Shown: in pieces, positions 1 to 8,402 of the stretch
Layout of the letters: every line of letters starts with the position of its first letter
How positions within the stretch are numbered: the first letter of the stretch is position 1
DNA from: Chara braunii
Lineage: Eukaryota; Streptophyta; Charophyceae; Charales; Characeae
Direction of reading: 5' to 3'
Length of the DNA: 21,341 nucleotides
NCBI GenBank assembly: GCA_003427395.1
Contig: BFEA01000289.1
Span: 487,599-508,939, forward strand
The notes under the pieces: model-generated
Seen by the model: the letters and a program-made list of their open reading frames with translations, nothing else
Told to the model about the DNA's origin: nothing
The model's database searches: none
Position numbers and translations under genes: made by a program

Positions 1-85
<85 letters not shown>
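1..85. repeat. (GA)n microsatellite at the window edge
   Basis: A pure GA dinucleotide run opens the window and stops at about base 85. It lies in what I infer to be an intron of, or sequence upstream of, the VTE6 gene. An edge inside a simple repeat is typical of an assembly break. Confidence 0.97.
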
Positions 86-87
<2 letters not shown>

Positions 88-880
88 GAGGGGGTAGGGG
101 TTGGGGGTGAGCAGCACGCACTTGAGTTAGCCGGGGTCATCATCCTGGTCAGGGCTGGCCATATCACAGTGGCTGAGTGACAGCCATTGCTTGCTGGTCG
201 CTCCGCCATCGCAAGGGTCAGCTGTGGACTTGTGTGCACTTTGGCTCTGCACTCCAACTCATCCACCTCCGTCACTACGCGTGCACCTTCCACACTATCT
301 GTGTCCCGCTGAGCACTTCTGAAGAGTACCTATCTTTTTTTTTTGTTTGTTGTTGAGAAAAACAGCGCCTGATGACCCCGGCTCCGTATCCATTCTGGGG
401 AGCACCAGTCCGTTTCCTATCTTTTTGTTTTTTTTTTTTGTTTTTTTCAGAATACGGTTATCTTCTCCTCATATATGGGGGACAGCTGTATTTCTACTAT
501 ACGCTATTTTCTTCTCTCAATTATCCTTACACTAGCTACCCATCCAACCGGGACCAGTATCGGCCAGCAATCCCGCATATCCATAGCTACATCTAGTGAG
601 GCTAACGTAGGGTTATGGGTTACGCCATCTACCTATACCCTCAGGGTTGAGCCAATCCCCTCAGGGCTGAACCTGACCCCTGGCAATGACTGGGAGGGAC
701 CGGATGCATCCCTCCAGGGCGGGCGAGCTGACTATCTATCTCAGTTGGTGAACCGGCAGTGCCCACCGCAACAGGAGCCTGTGGGAATTTGAATGGACGG
801 TGCGGGGAATCGAACCCACTACCTCCTAACTGGTAGACCCATCGGTTTCACAAAACATCACACACAGCAGTACGTACATG
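86..880. other. Non-coding stretch before the first visible VTE6 exon
   Basis: No convincing exon is visible here. The longest open frame (475-792, 105 codons) has no recognisable domain and runs into a tRNA-like fragment. T-rich runs lie at 332-344 and 420-447. I looked for codons of the VTE6 segment that should precede the 2077 exon, a conserved stretch ending in Gly-Lys-Thr, and did not find them, so this is probably intron. Confidence 0.5.
797..862 (-). repeat. tRNA-like 3' fragment (B-box bearing)
   Basis: On the minus strand the sequence holds a perfect RNA polymerase III B box (GGTTCGATTCC, within 804-817), preceded by a 5-bp anticodon-like stem (CTACC/GGTAG) and followed by an acceptor-like end with CCA. 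No matching 5' acceptor strand or good A box is present, so it is not an intact tRNA gene. It could be the head of a tRNA-derived SINE or a retroelement primer-binding remnant. Confidence 0.35.
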
Positions 881-894
881 CATGTTGCTTGTCC

Positions 895-1400
895 ATTGGT
901 TGGCTTCGGAACACGGGTTGGACTCGGGTTGGAACTTGGGTTGGAACGTGGTTCGGAATTCAGCTGGTTTGGAACTGCGGCTGGGATGGAACTTGGATTT
1001 GTTTGGGTTGGCACTTGGCTGGTTTGGAACTCGGGTTGGACTCGGTTTGGAACTTGGGTTGGAACGTGGTTCAGAATTCAGCTGTTTTGGAACTGCGGCT
1101 GGTTTGAAACTTGGCTGGGTTGGAACTTGGTTCGGAACTCGGGTTGGACTCGCGTTGGAACTTGGGTTCGAACTTGGTTCAGAATTCAGCTGGTTTGGAA
1201 CTTGGCTGGGATGGAACTTTTTTGGGTTGGAACTCGGTTGACTTGGAACTCGGGTTGGACTCGGGTTGGAACTTGGTTCAGAATTCAGCTGGCTTGGAAC
1301 TTGGCTGGGATGGAACTTGGGTTTGGGTTTGAACTTGGTTCGGAATTCAGCTGGTTTGGAACTCGGCTGTGGGTTGGAACTTGGTTGGGTGTTGAAAGTT
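895..1400. repeat. Minisatellite of GGTTGGAACTT-like units with recurring EcoRI sites
   Basis: About 500 bp of degenerate 10-12 bp units related to GGTTGGAACTTG. They are arranged in higher-order blocks marked by GAATTCAGCTG, with GAATTC at 956, 1074, 1182, 1281 and 1343. The block spacing shrinks from 118 to 108, 99 and 62 bp, which suggests progressive loss of sub-units. The array is open in several frames and gives Trp/Gly-rich translations, but these are by-products of the repeat and not a protein. Confidence 0.9.
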
Positions 1401-2076
1401 GGTCAGGTCGGAAGTAGGCTGATTTTTTGGAGCCTGAGGTAAGTTGGGTGGTCTCAGTATGGGCGTCCGTGCATATTGGACTTGCCACGGGGCCTCTCTC
1501 CTCTGCAGAGCATCGCTAAATGTATCTGGCCTTCCTGGTGATCCAGAGACAATTCGGGCTGACAAAAAATTATGAATGTGTTGCGACCAACACACCAGGT
1601 GCAGCCAGCCATTCAGTGAATTGCTGGATGTACCGGGACCAATGCAAGGTACAGATATATACAGAGCGTGATGTCATCTGGTACATGGTCCATGGTGCAC
1701 TGTGACCTGGCATGCTGTGCATGGCGCATTCGTGTGTTTTCACTCCTACTTCCGGCCAGCTGATTCTTTGCGATTTTACTTGTACACGTCTGGTAGATCG
1801 ATGTGGGTGTTGGAATTGACGAGCCTTGTGGCGTTTGTTGCATTGTGGCAAGTGACAGGTTGCACAGCAAAGCGGGGGTGCGGGGTGCGTGGGAAGAGGG
1901 GGGGGGGGGGGGCGAGGGTGACGTCTAACATCACGGTTCTCGTGTGGGTTTGACGATCGACTGGTATTTAGTGGTGCTGATGTAGTGTATTTGTGTGGAA
2001 CTGATGAGGGTCCGGCACATGTCATCTGTCATCTGTATCTACTGTTGTTGGTTTTCTTGCGATCGCAAGCTTGCAG
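1401..2076 (+). other. Intron sequence upstream of the 2077 exon
   Basis: No exon recognised. It contains a G-run near 1899-1910 and ends in a T/G-rich tract and the acceptor TTGCAG at 2071-2076. Short open frames on both strands have no recognisable motifs. Confidence 0.6.
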
Positions 2077-2200
2077 TTACCTTGTGACGACGATGAGCGT
2101 AGTGCCTAGGGGAACGGAGGGGGCAGTGAGCGTAGAAGGCACAGCGGCAGGGGTCGCTGCGGCGGCTGTCATGAGCGCAGCTGCACTCGCCATCAATCAG
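2077..2200 (+). CDS. VTE6: VTE6 exon (antepenultimate coding exon)
   Basis: Acceptor TTGCAG precedes 2077. The first base completes a codon begun in the previous exon, then TAC CTT GTG ACG ACG follows. The exon encodes the PRGTEGAVSVEGT motif, probably a loop near the active site, and then an Ala-rich membrane segment ending AINQ. It stops exactly at a CAG/gtacgt donor (2201). The reading frame continues about 110 bp past the donor, but the similarity ends there. Confidence 0.9.
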
Positions 2201-5200
2201 GTACGTGCCCTAAATAAAGAACAAGGAAATCCTGACTTCAGCTGTGCGAACTGTGTACAATTATGCTCGGGAGAGCAAGAGAAAAAAGTTCGAAAAACAT
2301 GTTTTCCTGCTTGAATAGTCAGTTGGTACTGCAGCCTGAGGGTCACTGCAACCCGATGGTGGGGGGGAGAGGGTTAACGAAGGCCTCAATTTTCATTCGC
2401 AGAAATAGAGTCAGTTGGTATCACGCCTCAGGGTTACTGCAACCCGATGGTGAGGGGGAGAGGGCTAAAGGGGGGCTCAGTTTTCACTTGCAGAAATTCA
2501 GTACGATTAGTATGCTACTTCCGAAAGAGTGAGAGAAACGTTTTTTCCTGGTTGAATAGTCAGTTGGGATCACGGCTGAGGGTTGCCGCAACCTGATGGT
2601 GGTTGCCTTATTGTTTTTGAATCGAGTCCCTGCAGCCGTAACGAACTAGGCCTGGATTCCATGCAATATTATGAGTCGAAGTACCCACCCATCAAGAGAG
2701 TACTTACCCACTCATCAAGCTAGTAAGGTCACCAAGCACAGTGTATATTTCAGTACAGAGTACAGAAACAGTTATCAGACATTTGTGCCAGCACTAGTGG
2801 GCAGGTTAGGCTTACTCTGGGGAAACCTTCAGCTCAGCTGATTGTGTCTGTCCACTTTGAGCGTCAGAACGCTGCTAAATTACTCTATGCAAACACACAA
2901 AACACACACAAAAACACACAAAGACACACAAAGACACACAAAGACACACAAAGACGCACAAAGACACACAAAGACACACAAAGACACAAACACATGAACA
3001 CACAAAAACACACAAAGACGCACAAAAACACACAAAGACACACAAACACACACAAACACACACAAAGACACACAACAACACACATGCCACACAACGACAC
3101 ACATGCCACACATGCCACACAACGACACACATGCCACACACAAAGACACACAAAGACACACGAAGACACACAAAGACAGACAAAGACATGAACACAAACA
3201 CACAAGCAAGCACACAAACCCACAAACACACCGTGACGGCTCTGCCATGGTCTGGAGTTCTGCACTTCCTGAACAGGGGAAATAGTTTTGTTTGCTGTGC
3301 CATAATCTCTCTCTCTCTCTTCCCCTGCAGCTAGTTCACTGCGTCCGGTTGTGGCCTCGAGATTTCTGTATTGGATTGGAGTTTGTGAGTTTTTGACTAC
3401 TGGATGGGTAAATGCTTTTGGTTGTCTTGATTTTGCATTGTTAGGTGAATGTCCAGGGAGCACTTCTTTGTGTGCTGGCATCGCAGATTGCAAATCTCTT
3501 CGAGAGCTACCTGGGTGCGACATTGCAGGGGAGAGAGGGAACAGAATGGGTATTTTACCTTTCCTTGCCTGCCTATTCTGCCGGTTCCTCTTCTTTCCCA
3601 ACTCCCTACCCCCCATGTCATGTCCCCGTTGCAGCCTGTCTCGATTTTCCTCTCCGGGATCAGCTCTTCTTGGCCCAAGTGCCTTTGCCACAACAACTGA
3701 GAACGGACAATCTTAATTTCTTCGTATTGTTCTGAGTCCCAAGGCAGACGTACACTCTGACTGGACCTCAGACATACCGGAATGTCCTCAGTGACCAACA
3801 GGGCGATGCTCAGTTGCGACACCCATGAACTGTTGTAATACAGACCCGAGTTCGAATCCGGATGGAACCAGACAAATGGATTGTGAATCACCTAGGGGCC
3901 AGGGCCGGTCAGTTCGATGATGATATAGCTCAGTGTCAAAGCCGTCACCCTTTCTATTTATTTATTTATTCATTTATTTATCCATTTATTTATTTATTCA
4001 TTTCTTTATTCATTTCTTTTAAATTATTTATTCATTTATTTATTTATTTTCTCCGACGTCTTTTTTACAGAATGACCTTGGTGCCCTTCTAAGATTTGTA
4101 TGCGCGGAGCGGAATTTTCTTGTGTTCAGTTACGTTCTGATGGGGGCGCACTACAGTCATTTTTTTATCTTTCTTAGCAGCCAGGCCAGGTGGTAGTGGA
4201 TGGCTTTGGGAGGGGGATCTAGGGACTTCAGATCCTGAATTGTACAAACAGGTCATGAGCTCAAATCGTGAATGGTCGAGGGCTTGCCTCGGCGATATCA
4301 CCATTTTTCTTTTGCATGGGAACTTAAAAGTGATATTTGTTTCTTTCCCCCCATGAGTTCACATCCTGAATGGTGCAAAAGACATCCCCACCTCTCTCTG
4401 CCCCTTCCCTACTTGTGAGCCGTGTTGTACCTGTGGTTGGCCGCCTCGTTCTTAGTAGTAATGAGGAATGGCCCGCATTCAAACACCGGCTGTGGCCACA
4501 TTTGATCTGTCTATTGGTCAACAAGGTCGATGGTCAGATAATGCAGGCTATGTTTTGAGCCGGGGGGGGGGGGGGGGGGGGGAGTAGAGGCCCCACAAAA
4601 TTCTTCAAGCAGCTGCCAGCCAAAGACCCCCTCAAGGACCCAGAGCCAAACTTGGGCCCCAAAAGGAGACTGGGTAGGCTTTGGTAATGGGCCTGCCCTG
4701 TAACTTCCGGGAAAATTCAAACGGCCTATTCCATTGCTATTGGGATCTCGACAGGCGGGTTGGGATCTCGACAGGCGTGCCTCACCCAGACACAATCCAG
4801 ACTGTAGCGTATAGCAATACAACTTATAAGAACGTTTGGCTCATACTCACCTCTCCACCAACCTCTGCGTGACACCCCTTCTGGCAAAGACAGCCACCTC
4901 GTTCCTCGTAAGAGGGAGGACCGTCTTAGGACTGGTGCCTGGTCCGAACGGGTTTGTTCGGTGCTGTGCGAAATAGAAGGGCGAAACAAACAAACAAACA
5001 AACAAACAAACAAGCAAACAAGCAAACAAACAAACAAACAAACAAACAGAGAAACAAACAGAGAAACAAACAAACAAACAGAGAAACAAACAAACAAACA
5101 AACAAACAAACAAACAAACAGACAAAAGGGGAAAAAAAAACTGAAACAAAAAAAGGGTTGTGGTCCTTGTGGAGGACTGCAACACAAATGAGTTTTGGCT

Positions 5201-5514
5201 GAGGAGGGTTCCCTCTCAAGTTCTTCTCATTAGAATCGCAGGTAACGAATTCCGGATATGTGGTCGGACAACAGTTCCCTGGATATCTGAGTGTGGATAT
5301 CTACGCTAATGGATGTGGTCTGAGATACTTTTGCTGCCTGAAGTTGATTTATGCGATGAATTTGATCGTTTTCAATTTTAATCCGTCTGTACCTTTCTTT
5401 CTTCGTGTGATGATGCAGATGACAAATGACCTGGCCAATGTGCTGAACATTTCTTTGGGCGCAATACTGGCTGTGACCTTGAGGATCGTACTTGGTGGCG
5501 TGCGTATGAGGTGA
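2077..5514 (+). CDS. VTE6: VTE6-like phytyl-phosphate kinase (DUF92/TMEM19 family), C-terminal exons, 5' partial
   Basis: In plants VTE6 is an integral chloroplast-envelope protein that phosphorylates phytyl phosphate to phytyl diphosphate, feeding chlorophyll-derived phytol into tocopherol and phylloquinone. Three exons join in frame: 2077-2200, 3445-3549 and 5419-5514 (TGA 5512-5514). Together they encode about 107 residues that match, in order, the end of the DUF92 domain as I remember it from the plant protein: YLVTT then VVPRGTEGAVSVEGT, then LCVLASQIANLFES, then TNDLANVLNISLGAILAV. Exon boundaries are GT-AG with consistent phases, and the first exon begins inside a codon (phase 2). The family is usually about 300 residues or more, so roughly two thirds lies before the window. 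The introns (1244 and 1869 bp) are packed with repeats. The exons look intact: no stop, frameshift or loss of the PRGTEG or NISLGA motifs. Identification comes from recall of the family, not from a search. Confidence 0.9.
2265..2625 (+). repeat. Three diverged direct repeats in a VTE6 intron
   Basis: A unit reading roughly 'GTCAGTTGGTA..GCCTGAGGGT.ACTGCAACCCGATGGTG' recurs around 2319, 2411 and 2559. The first and third copies share extra upstream sequence (GTTTTCCTG.TTGAATAGTCAGTTGG), and the first two share a downstream AGAGGG...TTTTCA.T.GCAGAAAT segment. I do not recognise the family. Confidence 0.75.
2890..3232. repeat. (ACACAAAG)-type minisatellite
   Basis: About 340 bp of ACACACAAAGAC units with a dominant 10-bp period, with local substitutions such as ACACATGCC near 3082-3140. 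It lies in a VTE6 intron. It is open on both strands and produces long Thr/His- or Cys/Val-rich pseudo-proteins that should be ignored. Confidence 0.95.
3445..3549 (+). CDS. VTE6: VTE6 exon (penultimate coding exon)
   Basis: The T-rich tract ending GCATTGTTAG gives the acceptor. The exon is phase 0 at both ends: GTG AAT GTC CAG ... ACA GAA TGG, 35 codons, followed by donor GTATTT at 3550. It encodes a membrane helix with LCVLASQIAN, then ESYLGATLQ and a short REGTEW loop, the segment that precedes the last helix in plant VTE6. Confidence 0.88.
3800..3872 (+). repeat. tRNA-like SINE head in a VTE6 intron
   Basis: An A-box-like GATGCTCAGTTGCGAC (about 3805-3820) is followed some 30 bp later by a B-box-like AGTTCGAATCC (3849-3859) with flanking GG/CC pairs, giving tRNA-like spacing. 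The anticodon stem is imperfect and the acceptor strands do not pair, so it is not a functional tRNA. A second A-box-like string (TATAGCTCAGTG) follows at about 3923, just before an ATTT array, as in truncated tRNA-derived SINEs. Confidence 0.5.
3951..4050. repeat. (ATTT)n microsatellite
   Basis: Imperfect TTTA tetranucleotide repeat with ATTC variants, directly after a tRNA-like fragment. Tracts like this commonly mark the tail of SINE or LINE insertions. Confidence 0.93.
4190..4385 (+). repeat. Degenerate tRNA-related repeat
   Basis: GGTCATGAGCTCAAATCGTGAATGG (about 4251-4275) resembles a decayed tRNA T-arm with B box. Related strings recur nearby: TTCAGATCCTGAATTGTACAAA at about 4228 and GAGTTCACATCCTGAATGGTGCAAA at about 4355. 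This looks like short local duplications of a SINE-type sequence. No intact tRNA can be drawn. Confidence 0.3.
4562..4582. repeat. G21 homopolymer
   Basis: Uninterrupted run of 21 G on the + strand, inside a VTE6 intron. Its length is likely to be unreliable in the assembly. Confidence 0.95.
4984..5126. repeat. (CAAA)n microsatellite
   Basis: About 140 bp of AAACAAAC repeats with occasional AAGC and AGAG variants, in the last VTE6 intron. The opposite strand translates as Cys/Phe/Val/Leu-rich junk frames. Confidence 0.95.
5419..5514 (+). CDS. VTE6: VTE6 terminal coding exon
   Basis: A pyrimidine-rich tract and GATGATGCAG give the acceptor. The exon starts at an ATG codon in phase 0, joining Trp of the previous exon to MTNDLANVLNISLG, which matches the (L/N)NDVVNVINISLG motif of plant homologues. 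A final helix (AILAVTLRIVLGG) and a short basic end VRMR precede TGA at 5512-5514. This is the expected C-terminus of the family. Confidence 0.9.
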   Translation: MTNDLANVLNISLGAILAVTLRIVLGGVRMR

Positions 5515-6546
5515 AGTATAGGCAAGTGGGATGATCCTGTCATGTTCTATCCTGTCCCCGTCTATTCAGTCCAAGCAGTCCACTGAGTACATCCAGTCTA
5601 TTCAGGCCTCTATTAAACTCAGCACTCACCCGACTCGTCCCAGCTTTTCATTGGTTCCCGGGTCGGTTCTGATTGGATGGAAACGAGAGAGTGGGTGGGG
5701 GCTAGTGAAAAAGAAGAGGGAGCTTGTTGTCATAAAGGCAACAAGAGAGGAAGGGGGGGGCACTATGTATGTTACGAGTCGACAGCATGGTGTGTTAGTG
5801 ACTGAAGCTCTTCTCCAGTGCAGCTCTGAAATCTTGTAGGCGATTCTGCTACTGGTTCTCGAGCGTATATCATCCCAGCTTCAGTTTGCAGGACTTTAAT
5901 TCCAATTTCTAGAAGGGGGGGGGGTAGCCCCTAACCTCATGTATGGCGCAGGATTGAAACTTCTCCTGTTTACTAGAGATGACGTGTTGCGGGCTTCGCC
6001 CGCGAATGGAAGCGGGGGGGGTTTCTTTACAGGCAGGAGGGTAAGGAAGGTGGAGCTGTTCATTGTAGATGTTCAGCTTTTCTTAAAATTACCTTGTATT
6101 TTTCGGCAGCAATGACCACGCTCTCTTGCCTATTTTGATGTATAGTAAGTAAGCCGGGTATGGGCACTGTTTGTCTTTTGCTACCATGCATCATGCTGTC
6201 AATGTTGATGGTTGAATCATCTTACACCATTGTCATTAGCTGTCTCTGGTGGTTAGATGATGGGTAAATTATTTCACTAGGGCGAAAGGGAGTCTGATGA
6301 ACTGACGGTGTTGACGAGGATTCTGTGAAACTTTTCTCTCTCCTTTCAAAAGAAATGTATCCCCTCGTCTCTCCTCCTCCTCTCCTCGTCTACTTGCCAA
6401 GGCAATGAATGGGAGAAGCGCGCCATGGCCACCTCGCCCCTCCTCTTTGCCCTTCTCGCGCTCTTCTCTCCGAAGAAATAAATGGAAAAAGTGTGCCACT
6501 GCTCCTCTTTGTGAAGCCGGATTTTCACTGGTGGGCTGCTGCTTGG
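5515..6546. other. VTE6 3' flank and intergenic DNA
   Basis: No further coding sequence recognised. It presumably includes the VTE6 3' UTR. A canonical AATAAA occurs only at about 6476 (GAAATAAATGG), rather far for a polyadenylation signal of this gene. G-runs lie at about 5751, 5916 and 6015. Confidence 0.5.
5989..6003. other. GC-rich perfect inverted repeat (GCGGGCTTCGCCCGC)
   Basis: A short self-complementary hairpin whose loop contains TTCG, a stabilising tetraloop sequence in RNA. A related hairpin with the complementary loop, GGGGCGAAGCCCC, lies at 11560-11572. Function unknown; it may be the end of a small repeat. Confidence 0.5.
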
Positions 6547-6738
6547 GCCTGTGAGTCACGACTTTTCATCTGTGGACCATGACTTCTGACTGTGGGTTGT
6601 GACTCTCGCCTTTGGGACAAACACGGCTTTTGCCTCGAGAAGTGTCCTTTGCCTGTGGGACATTACTTTTCAATATGAGACGACGTGACTTTTGCTTACA
6701 GAATGCAACTTTTGCCTTTGGGATGTGACGACTGTTTA
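6547..6738. repeat. Degenerate ~20-25 bp minisatellite (GTGGGACATGACTTTTGCCT-like)
   Basis: Around nine diverged units share the pattern GTGGG.C.TGACTTTTGCCT. The repeat lies in intergenic DNA between the two protein genes. Confidence 0.75.
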
Positions 6739-7431
6739 CCGGGGTGGCTGTTGGACTTGACTCCTAAGGTACCCGACTGTGACTTTTCTGAGACTGGCCC
6801 CCGACTTGGCCTCCCTTGGCTTGAGACCGTGACCCTGATATTCGAATTTGGGGTCTGCATCGTGGAACATGTCCAACAACGCACAGATGGATGCATCATC
6901 TGTGATTCTGTAGTCGGTTTCACAGCCCCAAGGTAGCAGCCTTCATACTTGCTGTGTTAGTGATATTCAACAACTATATCTTGGCAGTAGAGGGTACCGT
7001 TCGCGCACCAGACAGCTGCAGTCTGCACATGCATACTCATTTGTGTCCTTGTATGGTTATTCGTCTTAGTCAGGAGATCGATTCTGCCACCGATCCATGA
7101 TTTTTGCTGGGATTTCCAGACTATCCAGTTGCTCCAAGGCTGAACCAAACCACCGTTGGCCCCAAATGAATTTGATCGTTTACTATCTCCTCGCTGTCCT
7201 CCTCAGTAGTTTTGTGTCTCAAGTTGCCCTAACGTGAGCTTTGCAGCAGACACAGTCTTTCAAGAGCAGCTGCAGTGGACACTTAAAGCTTTACCTTTGA
7301 CAGTCGGCAGCTAACACCAGGATATGTGCGCTTTAGCCACGAGGACATTGCTAGGTAGAACTGACATTATCCTGCTCAACTTTATTCTTTTACATTTCAG
7401 CCAGGACTCTTTCATGACCTGTCAAGTGCCT

Positions 7432-7432
<1 letters not shown>
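6739..7432. other. Intergenic stretch without recognised features
   Basis: Only short open frames on both strands, none with recognisable motifs. No RNA gene or mobile element identified. Confidence 0.5.
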
Positions 7433-7501
<69 letters not shown>

Positions 7502-7502
7502 N

Positions 7503-7596
<94 letters not shown>

Positions 7597-7597
7597 T
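7433..7597. repeat. (CT)n microsatellite with one undetermined base
   Basis: About 155 bp of CT with one TTTCT interruption near 7476, an N at 7502 and a short (CA)n tail at 7587-7595. Translations give poly-Leu/Ser or Arg/Glu frames that are not genes. Confidence 0.97.
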
Positions 7598-8402
7598 GCC
7601 TGCTCATCCGCTTGCCATCATCTCCGTCTCTTTCTCACTATCCCCGGGCTTGGCTGGGAATCAGAGGCATTCCCAGAGCAGGCTTGGCCATCTGCAGCCA
7701 TTCTGCAAGGAAGACAAGTCTGCTCCACTACGGCCAGGAGAGCTGCCTATGAGCTACAGTACTTGTCTCTTCTTGTTCTTCTTTCTTTTAGTCATCCAGC
7801 GGACAACGGAGCTGGTGCAGCTTTGGTGTGTGGGTGCAGCAAATGCAGGGTCACTGCCTGGTACTTGTCACGATGGGAACACAATGAGAAGGATCCGATG
7901 GGTAGTCATTATGACATAGTGTCCCATAAGCGGTGCGGACTTATTTTTATTTGGTCAAAAGGACTGCGACGGGTCAGTGGTTTTCTAAGTGCTTTTACAA
8001 CCTCCATTTTAGGGCCGAGGGGCTAAAAGGGCTTTGTTGCGAGGAGGGTCAGCGTGTTGGCAAGGAACATGATTCGTTTCGTTATTAGTGGCACACCATC
8101 GGCTTTATTTTTGTTCTGTTTTTAAACTTTAAAGTTCAAAGCTTTTAAAGACGAGGGCGTAGCGTCTATAGCCTATAAAAATCCGTGAACTGGACAGGAG
8201 TCGAACTGTTGGTCTGTTGGTGTGTACCCTGCAGCATCATCTCAGGTGGTGCTGGTGATCTTACGTGTGAATTTGGGGGTTTGGCATGCCCTTGTCTATC
8301 AGTTTGGTCCAACAAGGGAGGGATGCAAGCTACTTCAACATTCACTAATTTTTCCTGCGAACTCGGCTTGGTTCCTGTGTGTGCCTGCAATGACTTCTTA
8401 GT
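7598..8402. other. Probable 5' flank of the glycosyltransferase gene
   Basis: No recognised exon. AT-rich sequence with a TTTAAACTTTAAAG dyad lies around 8121-8150. A B-box-like GTTCGACTCC is readable on the minus strand at about 8194-8203, but no A box is at the proper distance. Confidence 0.45.
8174..8180 (+). promoter_or_regulatory. Possible TATA box for the glycosyltransferase gene
   Basis: TATAAAA lies 223 bases before the 8403 ATG, a plausible distance for a promoter with a 5' UTR of roughly 190 bases. This is a motif match only; such heptamers occur by chance. Confidence 0.3.

Noticed and set aside
878-1417. 179-codon Trp/Gly-rich frame
   Set aside because: Lies entirely in a minisatellite that is open in all three forward frames.
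2890-3232. CRISPR array
   Set aside because: Repeats are continuous with no unique spacers, and the context is eukaryotic intron.
2875-3691. Long minus-strand frames (up to 268 codons) rich in Cys, Val and Phe
   Set aside because: They are read through the ACACAAAG minisatellite and intron DNA; no domain, and the repeat keeps several frames open on both strands.
4726-5219. Minus-strand Cys/Leu/Phe-rich frames that look like membrane proteins
   Set aside because: Product of the (CAAA)n microsatellite; the hydrophobicity comes from repeat translation.
8188-8260. tRNA or SINE on the minus strand
   Set aside because: Only a B-box-like GTTCGACTCC is present; no A box at tRNA spacing.
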